The notes below the pieces were generated by a model. It was not told where the DNA came from, ran no database searches, and saw only the letters and a list, made by a program, of their open reading frames with translations. DNA of 59,000 nucleotides from Natranaeroarchaeum aerophilus. GTDB taxonomy: Archaea; Halobacteriota; Halobacteria; Halobacteriales; Natronoarchaeaceae. Of the stretch, positions 27,177 through 36,631 are shown piece after piece. The DNA lies in assembly GCF_023638055.1 (NCBI RefSeq), contig NZ_JAKRVY010000013.1, forward strand, positions 1-59,000. The letters run 5' to 3'. Every line of letters starts with the position of its first letter. Position 1 is the first letter of the stretch. The position numbers and the translations under genes were made by a program.

Positions 27177-27455
27177 ATGACACCACGAGTGCAACTCAAC
27201 GAGTGGGAGACACTGATTGATGAACTACGTCGATTCGGTCGCGGGGGAGATGTGACGGCTACTGATGATCGGATTCACATCGACTTCGGCTCTGCACGTG
27301 TCGAATTGTCCCGCAATGGGACGCTCCAGACTGGGATGCCGTTACACGATTTCACGCACGATAACACCGTTGCGGTTGTTGTGGATCACGACGCCGGCGC
27401 CCTCACAATTGACGCAGATACGGTAAACTACACCTTCAGGCGGCCAGGTGGGTGA
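27177..27455 (+). CDS. Conserved-looking hypothetical protein
   Basis: 92 residues, no family recognised. Mostly beta-strand: RIHIDFGSARVELSRNGTLQTGMPLHDF, then TVAVVVDHDAGALTIDADTVNYTFRRP. The repeating strand pattern suggests a compact beta domain. No signal peptide or membrane helix. It is divergent from purE, sharing a 158-base intergenic stretch. Confidence 0.55.
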   Translation: MTPRVQLNEWETLIDELRRFGRGGDVTATDDRIHIDFGSARVELSRNGTLQTGMPLHDFTHDNTVAVVVDHDAGALTIDADTVNYTFRRPGG

Positions 27456-27684
27456 TGAAGCCTCTGCGTGTGTCACGATGTTTCTGAACGCATTCTGGTA
27501 GGACATCTGGACGCTGCTGAATGCAGGGCGCGAGTCTCGTACGGGTATTCCACCGAAAGACCAGTTATTCAGATCAGTCAATACAGAGCATTACTGCAAC
27601 ACAACGGCCCAATTTATTCCGAAAGTTATATTAGGACATAAATTCTTACTAATAATTATATTAACTTAGATATAAATAGATACT

Positions 27685-28146
27685 ATGGTATATAGCTGGG
27701 AAGATATTAAACCAGGCGAGCCCACTCTAACGGTGCTTTCTTCAATTTTTGGGATACTACTCGGTTCTCTCGTTTCACTCACGTTCGGTGTTATCGTAGT
27801 AACTGTTTACTCATCAGTGATTGTAACGATACTCATTGCACCAGTAGTTGGTGGCATGAGTGCAGGATGTTTTTCACGAGGGAACCTACCGTTGGGCGCA
27901 TTCAACGGGGTCGGTGTTGGAACTATCACTGCGGTTGCAATACTTGGAACCGCTTGGACTATCGCAACAGATACACCGGTGACTGGTGGAGCAGGACTTG
28001 CTATAGGAATATTACTGTTGATGGCGGTCGTCGCCGCGGTGACATCGGTTGTACTTGCAGTAATCGGTGGACTTGTGGGTGCCGGTGGAAGCAAAATGTT
28101 CGAGAACTACCGGGCCGAGCAATCTGGAGAACAAAGCCACGATTAG
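27685..28146 (+). CDS. Small four-helix membrane protein (DUF5518-like)
   Basis: 153 residues with four hydrophobic segments (about 17-40, 44-65, 75-97, 107-133), glycine-rich helices, a polar N terminus of about 14 residues and a polar C-terminal tail. This matches, from memory, a haloarchaeal membrane family of unknown function (DUF5518). The gene and the DNA before it are AT-rich (27600-27680), unlike neighbouring pur genes, which suggests a recent arrival. Confidence 0.65.
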   Translation: MVYSWEDIKPGEPTLTVLSSIFGILLGSLVSLTFGVIVVTVYSSVIVTILIAPVVGGMSAGCFSRGNLPLGAFNGVGVGTITAVAILGTAWTIATDTPVTGGAGLAIGILLLMAVVAAVTSVVLAVIGGLVGAGGSKMFENYRAEQSGEQSHD

Positions 28147-28364
28147 TTCACAGCCGATATCTTTTACCCACTTGTATCGACTGATCACAGCGATCCCAAA
28201 CAGACCGATCCGTCATGCAACATACGCAAGCAGGTTCTGACAGCTGACTCAATTGCTTCTACATGAATAGAACATCCGTCGGCTGCTGAGTAGAACCCCT
28301 GTATCTTGCACGACCACGAAAACACATCACTCTCTATGTATTTTAACAGAGCCGGGCAACCGGA

Positions 28365-29549
28365 TCACGCCTTGTCAAACGTTACCCCGTCCCGCAAGTC
28401 ACGCGAGCGCGCGAGCAGTTGGTCAAGATCTTCTGCGGACCCGTCGGCGTTGACGCCCTGATCGGTCAGCGTGATATGGCCCATCTTCCGGAGCGGCCGG
28501 ACATCCCGCTTGCCGTACCAGTGCAGCGCCGCCCGTGGCGTCGAGAATACGGTGTCGAGTCCGTGAAGTTCGGCAGGCTGGGTCTCTTCGACATCGCCCA
28601 GAATATTGGTCATCACCGTGGGATCACGCTGTTCGGTCGATCCGAGTGGTCGACCGGTGACCGCACGGACGTGCTGCTCGAACTGGCAGGTAACCGCGCC
28701 CTCGATCGTCCAGTGGCCCGAGTTGTGTGGGCGCGGTGCGATCTCGTTGACCAGGATCTCACTCTCCGCCGTTTCGAAGAGTTCGATTCCGTAGACACCG
28801 CGGCCGTCCATCAGTTCGAGGACGTCCCGGGCGACCGAACGCGCGCGCTCCAGAACGTCCTCGGGCGCACGAGCAGGGACGATCGTCTCCCGCAGAATCT
28901 CCTCGCGGTGGACGTTCTCGCCGGTCGTGAACGTTGCTATCTCACCCTCTCCTTTGACGCCGATCACGGATAGCTCGCGCTCGAAATCGACGAACTTCTC
29001 GACCATCGCGGGCCCGGCGACGGAGTCAAGCACGGATTCTGCGTCGTTGGGGGACTCGATCGGTGCGTTGCCGCGACCGTCGTAGCCCCCTTCGCGGGCT
29101 TTCACCATCGCGGGTGTCCCGAACTCGTCGAGGGCCGCGCGCAGTTCCGCGGCGTCGTCGACTGCGCGATACTCGGGGACCGGGATCCCGGCATCAACCA
29201 ACGCGTCCTTCTGGACGAGTTTGTCCTGGATCGTCCGGAGCGTATCGGGCGATGGATGGACGGGAACGCCCGTCTCCGTCTCGACGCGTTCGAGCAGGTC
29301 CGGATCCGCGAGTTCGATCTCGAAAGTGAGGAAGTCGGATCGTTCGGCGAGTTCCCGGACAGCGTCCTCGTCGTCGAACTCGCCGACGATCTGGTCCCTG
29401 ACGACCGGTGAGGCGGGACAGTCAGGCGTCGGATCCAGTACGATCAGTTCGATTCCGAGCGGTCCGGCAGCCTCGCCGAGCATTCTGCCGAGCTGTCCTC
29501 CTCCGACGACGCCCAGCGTCGGACCGGGCGTGGAGAGTGGTGACGTCAT
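28365..29549 (-). CDS. purK: N5-carboxyaminoimidazole ribonucleotide synthase PurK
   Basis: ATP-grasp enzyme that carboxylates AIR using bicarbonate, upstream of PurE. The 394 residues begin with a biotin-carboxylase-like Rossmann fold (VGGGQLGRML at 15-24), followed by the ATP-grasp core (PAMVKAREGGYDGRGN) and the metal site NEIAPRPHNSGHWT. The start at 29549 fits the family; 21 more codons upstream are not needed. Confidence 0.95.
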   Translation of the reverse strand: MTSPLSTPGPTLGVVGGGQLGRMLGEAAGPLGIELIVLDPTPDCPASPVVRDQIVGEFDDEDAVRELAERSDFLTFEIELADPDLLERVETETGVPVHPSPDTLRTIQDKLVQKDALVDAGIPVPEYRAVDDAAELRAALDEFGTPAMVKAREGGYDGRGNAPIESPNDAESVLDSVAGPAMVEKFVDFERELSVIGVKGEGEIATFTTGENVHREEILRETIVPARAPEDVLERARSVARDVLELMDGRGVYGIELFETAESEILVNEIAPRPHNSGHWTIEGAVTCQFEQHVRAVTGRPLGSTEQRDPTVMTNILGDVEETQPAELHGLDTVFSTPRAALHWYGKRDVRPLRKMGHITLTDQGVNADGSAEDLDQLLARSRDLRDGVTFDKA

Positions 29550-29586
29550 CTTGCTCGCCGGTTCTCCGCGGCCGGGGTTAAGCGTT

Positions 29587-29634
29587 ACCTGTTGTATCGG
29601 TTCCTGACGCACCTGTTGTATCGGTCACTGACGA
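29587..29634. repeat. 24-bp direct repeat, two copies
   Basis: Two adjacent copies of a 24-bp unit beginning ACCTGTTGTATCGGT, just upstream of purK. Most likely a slippage product in the promoter region. Confidence 0.6.
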
Positions 29635-29781
29635 GTGTCGGCAGCGCCCGCCACCACAACTGTCAGAAACACAATTAAAGTTCACGGCCTGGCCAGCCTG
29701 TCGTCGAGGACCTGGAAAGCGAGATACGCGGTGTCGACGACGAAAGGGCGGATCCGGGTGCTCAGATCGTTAATGATCGAA

Positions 29782-29790
29782 AATTATAAA
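29782..29790 (+). promoter_or_regulatory. TATA box of the chemotaxis transducer
   Basis: AATTATAAA, 23 bases (centre) before the first ATG and 29 before the second ATG at 29815. The spacing favours leaderless initiation at the second ATG, which would shorten the protein by two residues. Confidence 0.55.
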
Positions 29791-29808
29791 GGTCTTTGAA
29801 TTGACACC

Positions 29809-32394
29809 ATGGATATGTCAGGGGGGTTACGATACGTTGTCCCGGACTTCGTCCGGCGGCGATACACGGTGAAGTTCGGCATCGCACTACTGATTCTCGG
29901 GCTGTCGGTCGCGGCCATCGGGTTCGTCGCGACAGCCGAAATCGAGGCCGGCGTCGAGGACAACGTCGAAGACGAGTACGCCACGATGGCAGCACAGGAG
30001 GCTGACGCCCTCGAAGCCTGGGACGACCAGCAACGACTCGTCACCGGGATGTTGACCGAGTCGGCGATCGTCCGTTCGGGCGACATCCAGCAGATACAGC
30101 CGTACGTTGAACGCTGGCACGTCGCGTTCAACGATCGCAACGAGGAGGATTACGTCGCCGCGATCCACTACGTGAACGTCGATGACGGGGAGATCCTCGC
30201 GAGTTCGGCAGGACTGGAGGGCGAACCCGTCGAAGCACTGGAGGTCCCCGAGGATGAACGGGCGCAGCTGGACGACGTGCCACGCGAGCAGGCCTATCGG
30301 ACCGATCCCTACCAGACGGATGACGGCCTGCCCGCGATGACGTACATGCGACAGGTCGTCGACGACCCCGACCATGCGATGGTGGTCACGATTGACCTCG
30401 CGGAGTACTCGCCGAATTTCCAGAGCGCCGGTGAGGACAGGACGACGCTCGTTCTCGACGGGGGCGACAACGTCATGTTCGACGACGCCGGCTTCGGTGA
30501 AGACGGCGCGGCGTTCCTGACAGCCTACGACGGCCACGGCGACCTCGGAGTCACTGCGCGTGAAGCAGGTCCGGGTACTCCATCCGTCGAGCGTGTCGAC
30601 GACTCGCCGACCGGCGCGCTCGCTGGCGACGCCTACGGGTTCCCCGATGAGGGCTACGTGGTCGGCTACTCACAGGTCGAGAACGCCGACTGGGTCGTCC
30701 TCGTTCACCAGCCCGAAAGCGACGCGTACGGATTCGTCGACGCGGTCTCGACGTGGGGAACCTATGCAACCGCAGGTGGCGTTCTGCTCGTTGCCCTGAT
30801 CGGTGCGGTGCTCGGGCGCAACACCGCCCGGTCGATCGACCGACTGACGGAAAAAACGGAGGCGATGGAGGCTGGCGACCTCGACGTCGAGTTCGAGACG
30901 ACTCGAATCGACAACATCGGACGGCTCTACGGCGGTTTTGCCAACATGCGCGATGCGCTCCGGGCACAGATCGAGGAGGCCCAGGAGGCCCGTGCCGCAG
31001 CCGAGAACGCCCGGACGGAGACCGAGCAGATGAACGATCATCTCGAACGGAAAGCCGCGGAGTACAGCGAGGTCCTGCAGGCCGCAAGCAACGGGGATCT
31101 CACCGCCCGCATGGATCCGGACAGCGATAGCGAGGCGATGAGTGAGATCGCAACGGCGTCGAACGACATGCTGGCTGAACTGGAAGCGACGACGGCACAG
31201 CTCAAATCGTTCGCCGGCGAGGTCGCTACGGCAAGCGAGGAGGTGACGGCCTCCAGCGAGGAGGTCCGGGGCGCGAGCCAGCAGGTCACGGAGTCCATTC
31301 AGGAGATTTCGGACGGCGCAGAGCGACAGAACCGCTCCCTGCAGACGGTGACCGGCGAGATGGACGGCCTCTCGACGACGACCGAGGAGATCGCCGCATC
31401 CTCGAACCAGGTCGCCGATATCGCCGAGCGCACGGCCGCAACCGGGCGTGAAGGGCGTGAAGCTGCTCAGCAGGCGATCGAGGGGATGAACCGGATCGAA
31501 GCCGAGAGCGAGGCAGCAGTTGCGGAGATCGAAACCCTGCAAGAGGAGGTCGCCCAGATCGACGAACTGCTGGAGTTCATCACCGAGGTCGCAGAGCAGA
31601 CGAACATGCTCGCGCTCAACGCCAACATCGAGGCGTCCCGTTCGGCGGACTCCGACGAGGGCTTTGCGGTCGTCGCCGAGGAGGTCAAACAGCTCTCCGC
31701 GGATACGAAGGACGCAGCCGAAGATATCGAAGACCGGCTCGAACGGATCAAGGCCCAGACCGACGACACCGCGGCGGAGGTCCGAACCACGAGTTCCGAG
31801 ATCACCGACCACACCGACTCGGTTCGGCGGGCTGCGGATGCACTCGACGAGATCGCCGAGTACGCCCAGGAGACCAACACCGGCGTCCAGGAAATCTCGG
31901 CGGCGACCGAAGAGCAGGCTGCCGCTACACAGCAGGTCGTCGCAATGGTCGACGAGGCCGCGACGATCTCAGAAGAGACGACTGCCGAAGCCGAGAACGT
32001 CGCCGCCGCAGCCGAACAGCAGACAACTGCACTGACCGAAGTATCCGGATCGGCGTCAGATCTGGCCAATCAGGCTGCACAGCTTTCCGAAGCCCTCGAC
32101 CGCTTCGAGACGGATACTGATGACGACCTCGATGGGGGACTTCCCGGGAGCGATACTACAGAGCCCCCACTCGATGCTGCCGAGTCGGAGGTCAGTGGTG
32201 AGCAGCAGTACGACGATACGGGTGGGGGCGACGACTCGGGGGAGTTCGAGGGCGGAGAGGCGACGATGACGGACGACGTGACCGCAGAGACCGCCGGGGA
32301 CGATCCCGATGGGGACGAACCGAACGCGACCGACAAGGGGACTCCTGACGGGTTCAGCTTCGGGCAGGTCGTCGACGAACCGGATGAGCGGTAG
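29809..32394 (+). CDS. Methyl-accepting chemotaxis transducer (Htr)
   Basis: 861-residue membrane receptor. TM1 is at about 24-45, an extracellular Cache-like sensor of about 265 residues follows, and TM2 is at about 314-335. HAMP and helical linker come next. The cytoplasmic coiled-coil hairpin has its tip at about 594-625 (FITEVAEQTNMLALNANIEA, GFAVVAEEVKQLS), where CheA and CheW bind. Glu/Gln-rich flanks hold methylation sites. A 100-residue acidic tail follows. Cache sensors usually bind amino acids or organic acids; the ligand is not known. The asparaginase gene begins 45 bases downstream, and the che genes are next to it. Confidence 0.93.
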   Translation: MDMSGGLRYVVPDFVRRRYTVKFGIALLILGLSVAAIGFVATAEIEAGVEDNVEDEYATMAAQEADALEAWDDQQRLVTGMLTESAIVRSGDIQQIQPYVERWHVAFNDRNEEDYVAAIHYVNVDDGEILASSAGLEGEPVEALEVPEDERAQLDDVPREQAYRTDPYQTDDGLPAMTYMRQVVDDPDHAMVVTIDLAEYSPNFQSAGEDRTTLVLDGGDNVMFDDAGFGEDGAAFLTAYDGHGDLGVTAREAGPGTPSVERVDDSPTGALAGDAYGFPDEGYVVGYSQVENADWVVLVHQPESDAYGFVDAVSTWGTYATAGGVLLVALIGAVLGRNTARSIDRLTEKTEAMEAGDLDVEFETTRIDNIGRLYGGFANMRDALRAQIEEAQEARAAAENARTETEQMNDHLERKAAEYSEVLQAASNGDLTARMDPDSDSEAMSEIATASNDMLAELEATTAQLKSFAGEVATASEEVTASSEEVRGASQQVTESIQEISDGAERQNRSLQTVTGEMDGLSTTTEEIAASSNQVADIAERTAATGREGREAAQQAIEGMNRIEAESEAAVAEIETLQEEVAQIDELLEFITEVAEQTNMLALNANIEASRSADSDEGFAVVAEEVKQLSADTKDAAEDIEDRLERIKAQTDDTAAEVRTTSSEITDHTDSVRRAADALDEIAEYAQETNTGVQEISAATEEQAAATQQVVAMVDEAATISEETTAEAENVAAAAEQQTTALTEVSGSASDLANQAAQLSEALDRFETDTDDDLDGGLPGSDTTEPPLDAAESEVSGEQQYDDTGGGDDSGEFEGGEATMTDDVTAETAGDDPDGDEPNATDKGTPDGFSFGQVVDEPDER

Positions 32395-32439
32395 TTGTCG
32401 ACCGACAGAATCTAACACGATCGAGTGTGATTCACACAT

Positions 32440-33402
32440 ATGACTCCACGGATCCGCGTGCTGGCGACGGGCGGCACGATCGCGTCGACTTCGGGAGACG
32501 GTGGTGCCACGCCGTCGCTGACCGGCGACGACCTCGTCGACGCAGTCGGCGACATCGAGGCGTACGCCGACATCGAGGTCGAACGCGTCTGCGACGAGTT
32601 GAGCTTTCACCTCGGCTTCGATCAGGTCGCCGACCTCGCACGCGCCGTCGAGCGTGCGGCTGCGGATGGAATCGACGGTGTCGTCGTCACCCACGGCACC
32701 GATACGATGGAAGAATCGGCGTACTATCTAGATATGGTGCTAGACGTCGACGTACCGGTCGTCTTCACCGGTGCGCAGCGTCCGGCAGACGCGGTGGGTG
32801 CTGATGGTCCCGCCAACCTGCTTGCGGCGATCCGCACGGCGGCGGACGACCGCTTCGAGTCGGGGGTCTACGTCGCGTTCAGCGATTCCATCCACGCCGC
32901 CCGGTGGGTTACGAAAGCCCACGCCAGTGCCCCCGCTGCCTACGCGTCGCCGGGGGCAGGGCCGGTCGGTGAACTAACTGCGAACGGGATTTCGCTGCGA
33001 CGCTCCCCCCGAAGCGAGTCGGTCACGATCCCGACGACCGAGTTCACGACGACGGTGAAACTGCTCCAGAGCGGGCTTGACGTCGAGGATACCCTGCTCA
33101 GACACGCGATCGTCGACGGTGTCGACGGCGTCGTCCTCGGCGCCAGCGGGATCGGTAACACCTCACGACGCGTGAGTGACACTATCGCCGAAGCTATCGA
33201 ACGAGGACTGACGGTCGCGCTGGCGACACGATGTTTCCGGGGGGAAGTCGCACCAAAGTACGGTGGCCCGGGTGGAAGCTACACGCTCCACGATCACGGT
33301 GTCATCCCGGCGGGCGATCTCCCGCCATGGAAAGCCCGGATTAAACTCGGACTCGCCCTATCGGCGTTTGACGACGAGAAAGCGGTTCGTGACGTGTTCT
33401 GA
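32440..33402 (+). CDS. ansA: L-asparaginase
   Basis: Hydrolyses asparagine to aspartate and ammonia. The 320 residues have the first active-site loop LATGGTIAST with nucleophile Thr13 or Thr10, and the second motif VVTHGTDTMEE with Thr87, Asp88 and the later Lys (VTKAH). Length is typical for the homodimeric or tetrameric enzyme. No signal peptide, so cytoplasmic. It follows the transducer gene by 45 bases on the same strand and is likely co-transcribed. Confidence 0.92.
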   Translation: MTPRIRVLATGGTIASTSGDGGATPSLTGDDLVDAVGDIEAYADIEVERVCDELSFHLGFDQVADLARAVERAAADGIDGVVVTHGTDTMEESAYYLDMVLDVDVPVVFTGAQRPADAVGADGPANLLAAIRTAADDRFESGVYVAFSDSIHAARWVTKAHASAPAAYASPGAGPVGELTANGISLRRSPRSESVTIPTTEFTTTVKLLQSGLDVEDTLLRHAIVDGVDGVVLGASGIGNTSRRVSDTIAEAIERGLTVALATRCFRGEVAPKYGGPGGSYTLHDHGVIPAGDLPPWKARIKLGLALSAFDDEKAVRDVF

Positions 33403-33409
33403 GTCTTCG

Positions 33410-34219
33410 CTACGCTTTCTGATAGATCCGCATCCGGCCGTCGAGGATCGTGAAGTCGGATTTTAGATCCGGCGGGATCGTCTCCGCTTTCCCGATAACG
33501 AGATAGCCACCGGGTCGGAGTGATTCGGAGATCGTCTCTAGCATCTCCTCCTTGTAGCCGTTGTCGATGTAAATGAAGAGGTTGCGACAGACGACCAGAT
33601 CGAAGCCGGATTTCGCGCCGTCGTTGATCAGATCGTGGTGCTCGAAAGTGACCATCCGCCTGACCGGTTCACGGATTTCGAAACGGTCGCCTGACTGGTC
33701 GACGTACCGATGGTAGTTCGAGAGGAAGGTGAGCTGATCGCCGATATCGATCGTTTTGCTGCTTTCGTAGACGCCCTCTCGTGCCGTTTCGAGTGCCGGA
33801 TCGCTGATATCGGTCGCAAGAATCGAAAGCTGATCGCCTGCCGTTCGTGGATCGTCGAGACCGAGCATCGCCATCGAGTAGGGCTCGCGGCCGTCCGCAC
33901 AGGCAGCGCTCCAGACGTGAATCCGCTCTTGCTCGTCGCTCAACGTTCGCAGTACCGACCGGATACCCTCCCAGACATCCGGATTACGGAAGAACCCGGT
34001 GACGTTGATCGAAAGAGCGTCAAGCAGTGCAACCTGTTCGTCCGGATCCTCCCGGACCAGTTCCAGATACTCCTCGAAGTCCTCCGAGCGAGTTCGGCGG
34101 AGACGAGAGGAGAACCGCCGGTTCAGGTAGCTGTTGTTGTAGTGGCTCGTCGCAAAATCGAGTTCGTTCTCGACGAACGTCGTCAGCGCCTCGAAGCCGG
34201 GTGCGAGCTCACTGCTCAC
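33410..34219 (-). CDS. cheR: Chemotaxis methyltransferase CheR
   Basis: Transfers methyl groups from SAM to receptor glutamates for adaptation. The 269 residues have the N-terminal helical CheR domain (NRRFSSRLRRTR, SINVTGFFRNPDVWE) and a C-terminal Rossmann SAM domain (RIHVWSAACADGREPYSMAM, VVCRNLFIYID). Last gene of the che run, overlapping cheD by four bases. Convergent with asparaginase. Confidence 0.95.
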   Translation of the reverse strand: MSSELAPGFEALTTFVENELDFATSHYNNSYLNRRFSSRLRRTRSEDFEEYLELVREDPDEQVALLDALSINVTGFFRNPDVWEGIRSVLRTLSDEQERIHVWSAACADGREPYSMAMLGLDDPRTAGDQLSILATDISDPALETAREGVYESSKTIDIGDQLTFLSNYHRYVDQSGDRFEIREPVRRMVTFEHHDLINDGAKSGFDLVVCRNLFIYIDNGYKEEMLETISESLRPGGYLVIGKAETIPPDLKSDFTILDGRMRIYQKA

Positions 34220-34740
34220 AGTTCCTCGACTGTCCCCTCGCCGTCGGCGGTCCGGATCGAGAGGACACCGGTTCCAGTGTCGAACTCGACGGTTCGGCCC
34301 TCCTGCCCACCGACTTCCTCGGCGGTGATCGGAACGCCGAGCTTGTCGAGTTCCTCCCGTGCGGCGACGACGTTTCGGTGGCCGACGCCGTCGCCGAAGC
34401 TCTCGAACTCGAACATGTCGCCACCGCCAGCGAGTTTCGCTTCTACGTCAGTGTAGCTGGCTCCGGTTTCGACCATCTGTCGAAGCATTGCCCGGATGGC
34501 CGTATCGGCAAACTTGCCGGGCTTTCGCTCGCTCATATCGTCGTTCTCGTCGCCGTTTGGCAACATGACGTGTGCGAGTCCGCCGACTTGCGACTGGTCG
34601 TCGTACAGCGCGACGGCGACACAGGAGCCCAGTCCAAAGGACTTGAGACACTGCCCGCTATCGCTGATCTCGAACTCGGAGATACCGACTCGGACCGGAT
34701 CCGACTCGGGCGCACCCGGCTCACTTCCGTAGGTCTTCAT
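34216..34740 (-). CDS. cheD: Receptor deamidase CheD
   Basis: Deamidates receptor glutamines and binds CheC. The 174 residues contain the catalytic Cys in GLGSCVAVALYD and the His in GGLAHVMLPNG; the third member of the Cys-His-Thr triad follows in the ETGASYTDVEAKLAGGGDM region. Overlaps cheC and cheR by four bases. Confidence 0.93.
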   Translation of the reverse strand: MKTYGSEPGAPESDPVRVGISEFEISDSGQCLKSFGLGSCVAVALYDDQSQVGGLAHVMLPNGDENDDMSERKPGKFADTAIRAMLRQMVETGASYTDVEAKLAGGGDMFEFESFGDGVGHRNVVAAREELDKLGVPITAEEVGGQEGRTVEFDTGTGVLSIRTADGEGTVEEL

Positions 34741-36005
34741 TGGTCGGTCTCGACCTCTTCGAGGGTCGCCTTTGTGGGCACTTCTTCGATCCGGTCCATC
34801 GGCAGGTCGTTGATCGCCCGTTCCAGATCCGACTCGTCGGGGATCGCGTAGATGTTGCAGTCAAACTCCCGATCGGCAGCCTGTACCGAGGTGTCGAAGA
34901 CGAACGCGTACTCCTGGTTTTCACCGAGCTGGATGACGACCGGATCGATCACGGCCGCACCCATGTCGTGGTTGTACTCGGGCGGGGAGTGATCGATCGT
35001 TGTATCGAGTACGTTCGCCCAGCCGTCAAGGAACCCACTGGCCATGATGTTTCCGAGCTCCTTGATCGCGCTCTGTCCCATCTCGTCGAACTCGTCGTCC
35101 GGTGCCATCGGCAACATCGCATTGACGATCTCCCGGGCGGACGATTCATCGAATGTGAAGAGGAGATAGCCGCTTGGCATCCCGTCGAACTCGAACGCGA
35201 CGCCGATCAACATCTCGTCGTCGATCTCCTCGGGGAGCACTTCTAGCGGAACGAAGTTGAGCCGCCGAATCTCCACATCGGTGTCGATCCCGGTCATCGT
35301 GGTGACGTTCGAGGCGACCTCGTCCGCACCGCGCTGTGCAAGTCGATCGAATCCGGCGAGCTTGTCGTACTCGATCCCGTCGTCGCTCGATGCACCCTGC
35401 TGGGCCAGCACATCCTCCATCGAGTCGTGGTCGGGGAACAGGTAGTACCGGAACTGGATCTCGGTGTCGATCGCCTCGATCTGGCTCTGGAAGAGCAGTG
35501 CCAGGTCGTCCGCACCGGGTGCCGTATCGATCCCCGCGAGAAACGGCTCCGCGGAGTCGCCATCGACGTATTCGGGCGTCGAAACGTCGATTGCAGTACC
35601 GAGGACATCCGCCCAGCCATCGATAAAGCCGCTGTGCATGATCTGTCCGACCTCGGTGATTGCGCTCCTGTTCATCTCGTCGAACTCCTCGTCGGGGCTG
35701 TCGGGAAGCGTATCCTCCGGGTCGACGGAGGGCTGTAACGTGCGGACGAGATGCGTTGCGCTTTCCCAGTCAAAGACGATTACGGCGTGACCGTCGAGTG
35801 CGCCGGTCAGTTCGACCCGAACGCCGACTTTCCGGACGCTGTCTCCAAGCTCCGCACGAATATCCGACCCGCGCATGAAGTTCAGCTTCGTCACGCCGAC
35901 GCGCGTGTCGACGTCAGTCATCCGTGTGAGTCGGCCGGCGGCGAGACCGGCACCTTCCTGGGCCATCTGATAGAACGTTCCGAGTGCAGTAACGTCGAGT
36001 TTCAT
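34737..36005 (-). CDS. cheC: Tandem CheC phosphatase (two CheC domains)
   Basis: 422 residues made of two CheC domains (about 1-205 and 215-410). CheC removes phosphate from CheY through E-x2-N motifs, normally two per domain. Here only the second motif of the second domain is intact: ELGN with Glu316-Asn319. The matching site of domain 1 has EVGQ (Glu118-Gln121), and both N-terminal motifs are degraded. So catalysis is probably limited to one site, and the rest may serve binding to CheD or CheY-P. Five bases after the shorter cheC. Confidence 0.9.
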   Translation of the reverse strand: MKLDVTALGTFYQMAQEGAGLAAGRLTRMTDVDTRVGVTKLNFMRGSDIRAELGDSVRKVGVRVELTGALDGHAVIVFDWESATHLVRTLQPSVDPEDTLPDSPDEEFDEMNRSAITEVGQIMHSGFIDGWADVLGTAIDVSTPEYVDGDSAEPFLAGIDTAPGADDLALLFQSQIEAIDTEIQFRYYLFPDHDSMEDVLAQQGASSDDGIEYDKLAGFDRLAQRGADEVASNVTTMTGIDTDVEIRRLNFVPLEVLPEEIDDEMLIGVAFEFDGMPSGYLLFTFDESSAREIVNAMLPMAPDDEFDEMGQSAIKELGNIMASGFLDGWANVLDTTIDHSPPEYNHDMGAAVIDPVVIQLGENQEYAFVFDTSVQAADREFDCNIYAIPDESDLERAINDLPMDRIEEVPTKATLEEVETDQ

Positions 36006-36010
36006 ATGGA

Positions 36011-36616
36011 TTACTCGTAGGAGGTTTCGATGCTGTTGACCATCTCGACGAACTCCTGCAGGTCAGGGAACGCGTAGATCTCGGCTTCGATCTCGTAGCT
36101 TGGGACGTTGAGACTGGAGTCGAAGAACAGTGCGAGATCCTCCTCGCCGAGGCTTGCCGTCCGGCCGACGATCTCTGCTGCTGGCGCGTACACCAGCTGT
36201 GGCGTCGCGATATCGATCGTCGTCCCGAGCACGTCGGCCCAGCCGTCGATGAAGCCACTCGCCATCATATTGCCCAGCTCCTCGACAGCGCTCCGGGCCA
36301 TCTCACCGGACACAGAGGACATATCGTCGACCATGTCGTTCAGCATGAGCGCCGTGATCTTCTTTGCGCTCTCCTCGGGGAAGAGAATGAGGATGTGTCC
36401 GTGTGGCGGCTCCATAAGCCGGACTCGAACCCCGACGCGCTTGCCTTCATCGAGCTGGGCAGTAAGGTCCTCCACGTCGATGAAGTTGGTCTTGGTGACC
36501 TCCATCTTGGCGTCCTCACCGGTCAGCTTGCTCATGTTGTCGGCCACGCCGTTTGTCCCGACTTTCGCCATTTCGTTAATGAAACTCAACTTCCGAATGT
36601 CGACCATTAGACTCAT
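36011..36616 (-). CDS. cheC: CheC, single-domain
   Basis: 201-residue CheC protein. Its second phosphatase motif is intact (EELGN, Glu113-Asn116) while the first is changed (EMAKVGTNG, Asn replaced by Lys). Hence one-sided activity is likely. A start three codons further in (36607) is possible. It sits 15 bases after cheA. Three CheC-family units in one operon imply divided roles in CheY-P removal or CheD control. Confidence 0.9.
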   Translation of the reverse strand: MSLMVDIRKLSFINEMAKVGTNGVADNMSKLTGEDAKMEVTKTNFIDVEDLTAQLDEGKRVGVRVRLMEPPHGHILILFPEESAKKITALMLNDMVDDMSSVSGEMARSAVEELGNMMASGFIDGWADVLGTTIDIATPQLVYAPAAEIVGRTASLGEEDLALFFDSSLNVPSYEIEAEIYAFPDLQEFVEMVNSIETSYE

Positions 36617-36631
36617 AGTATCACCTGTCTC

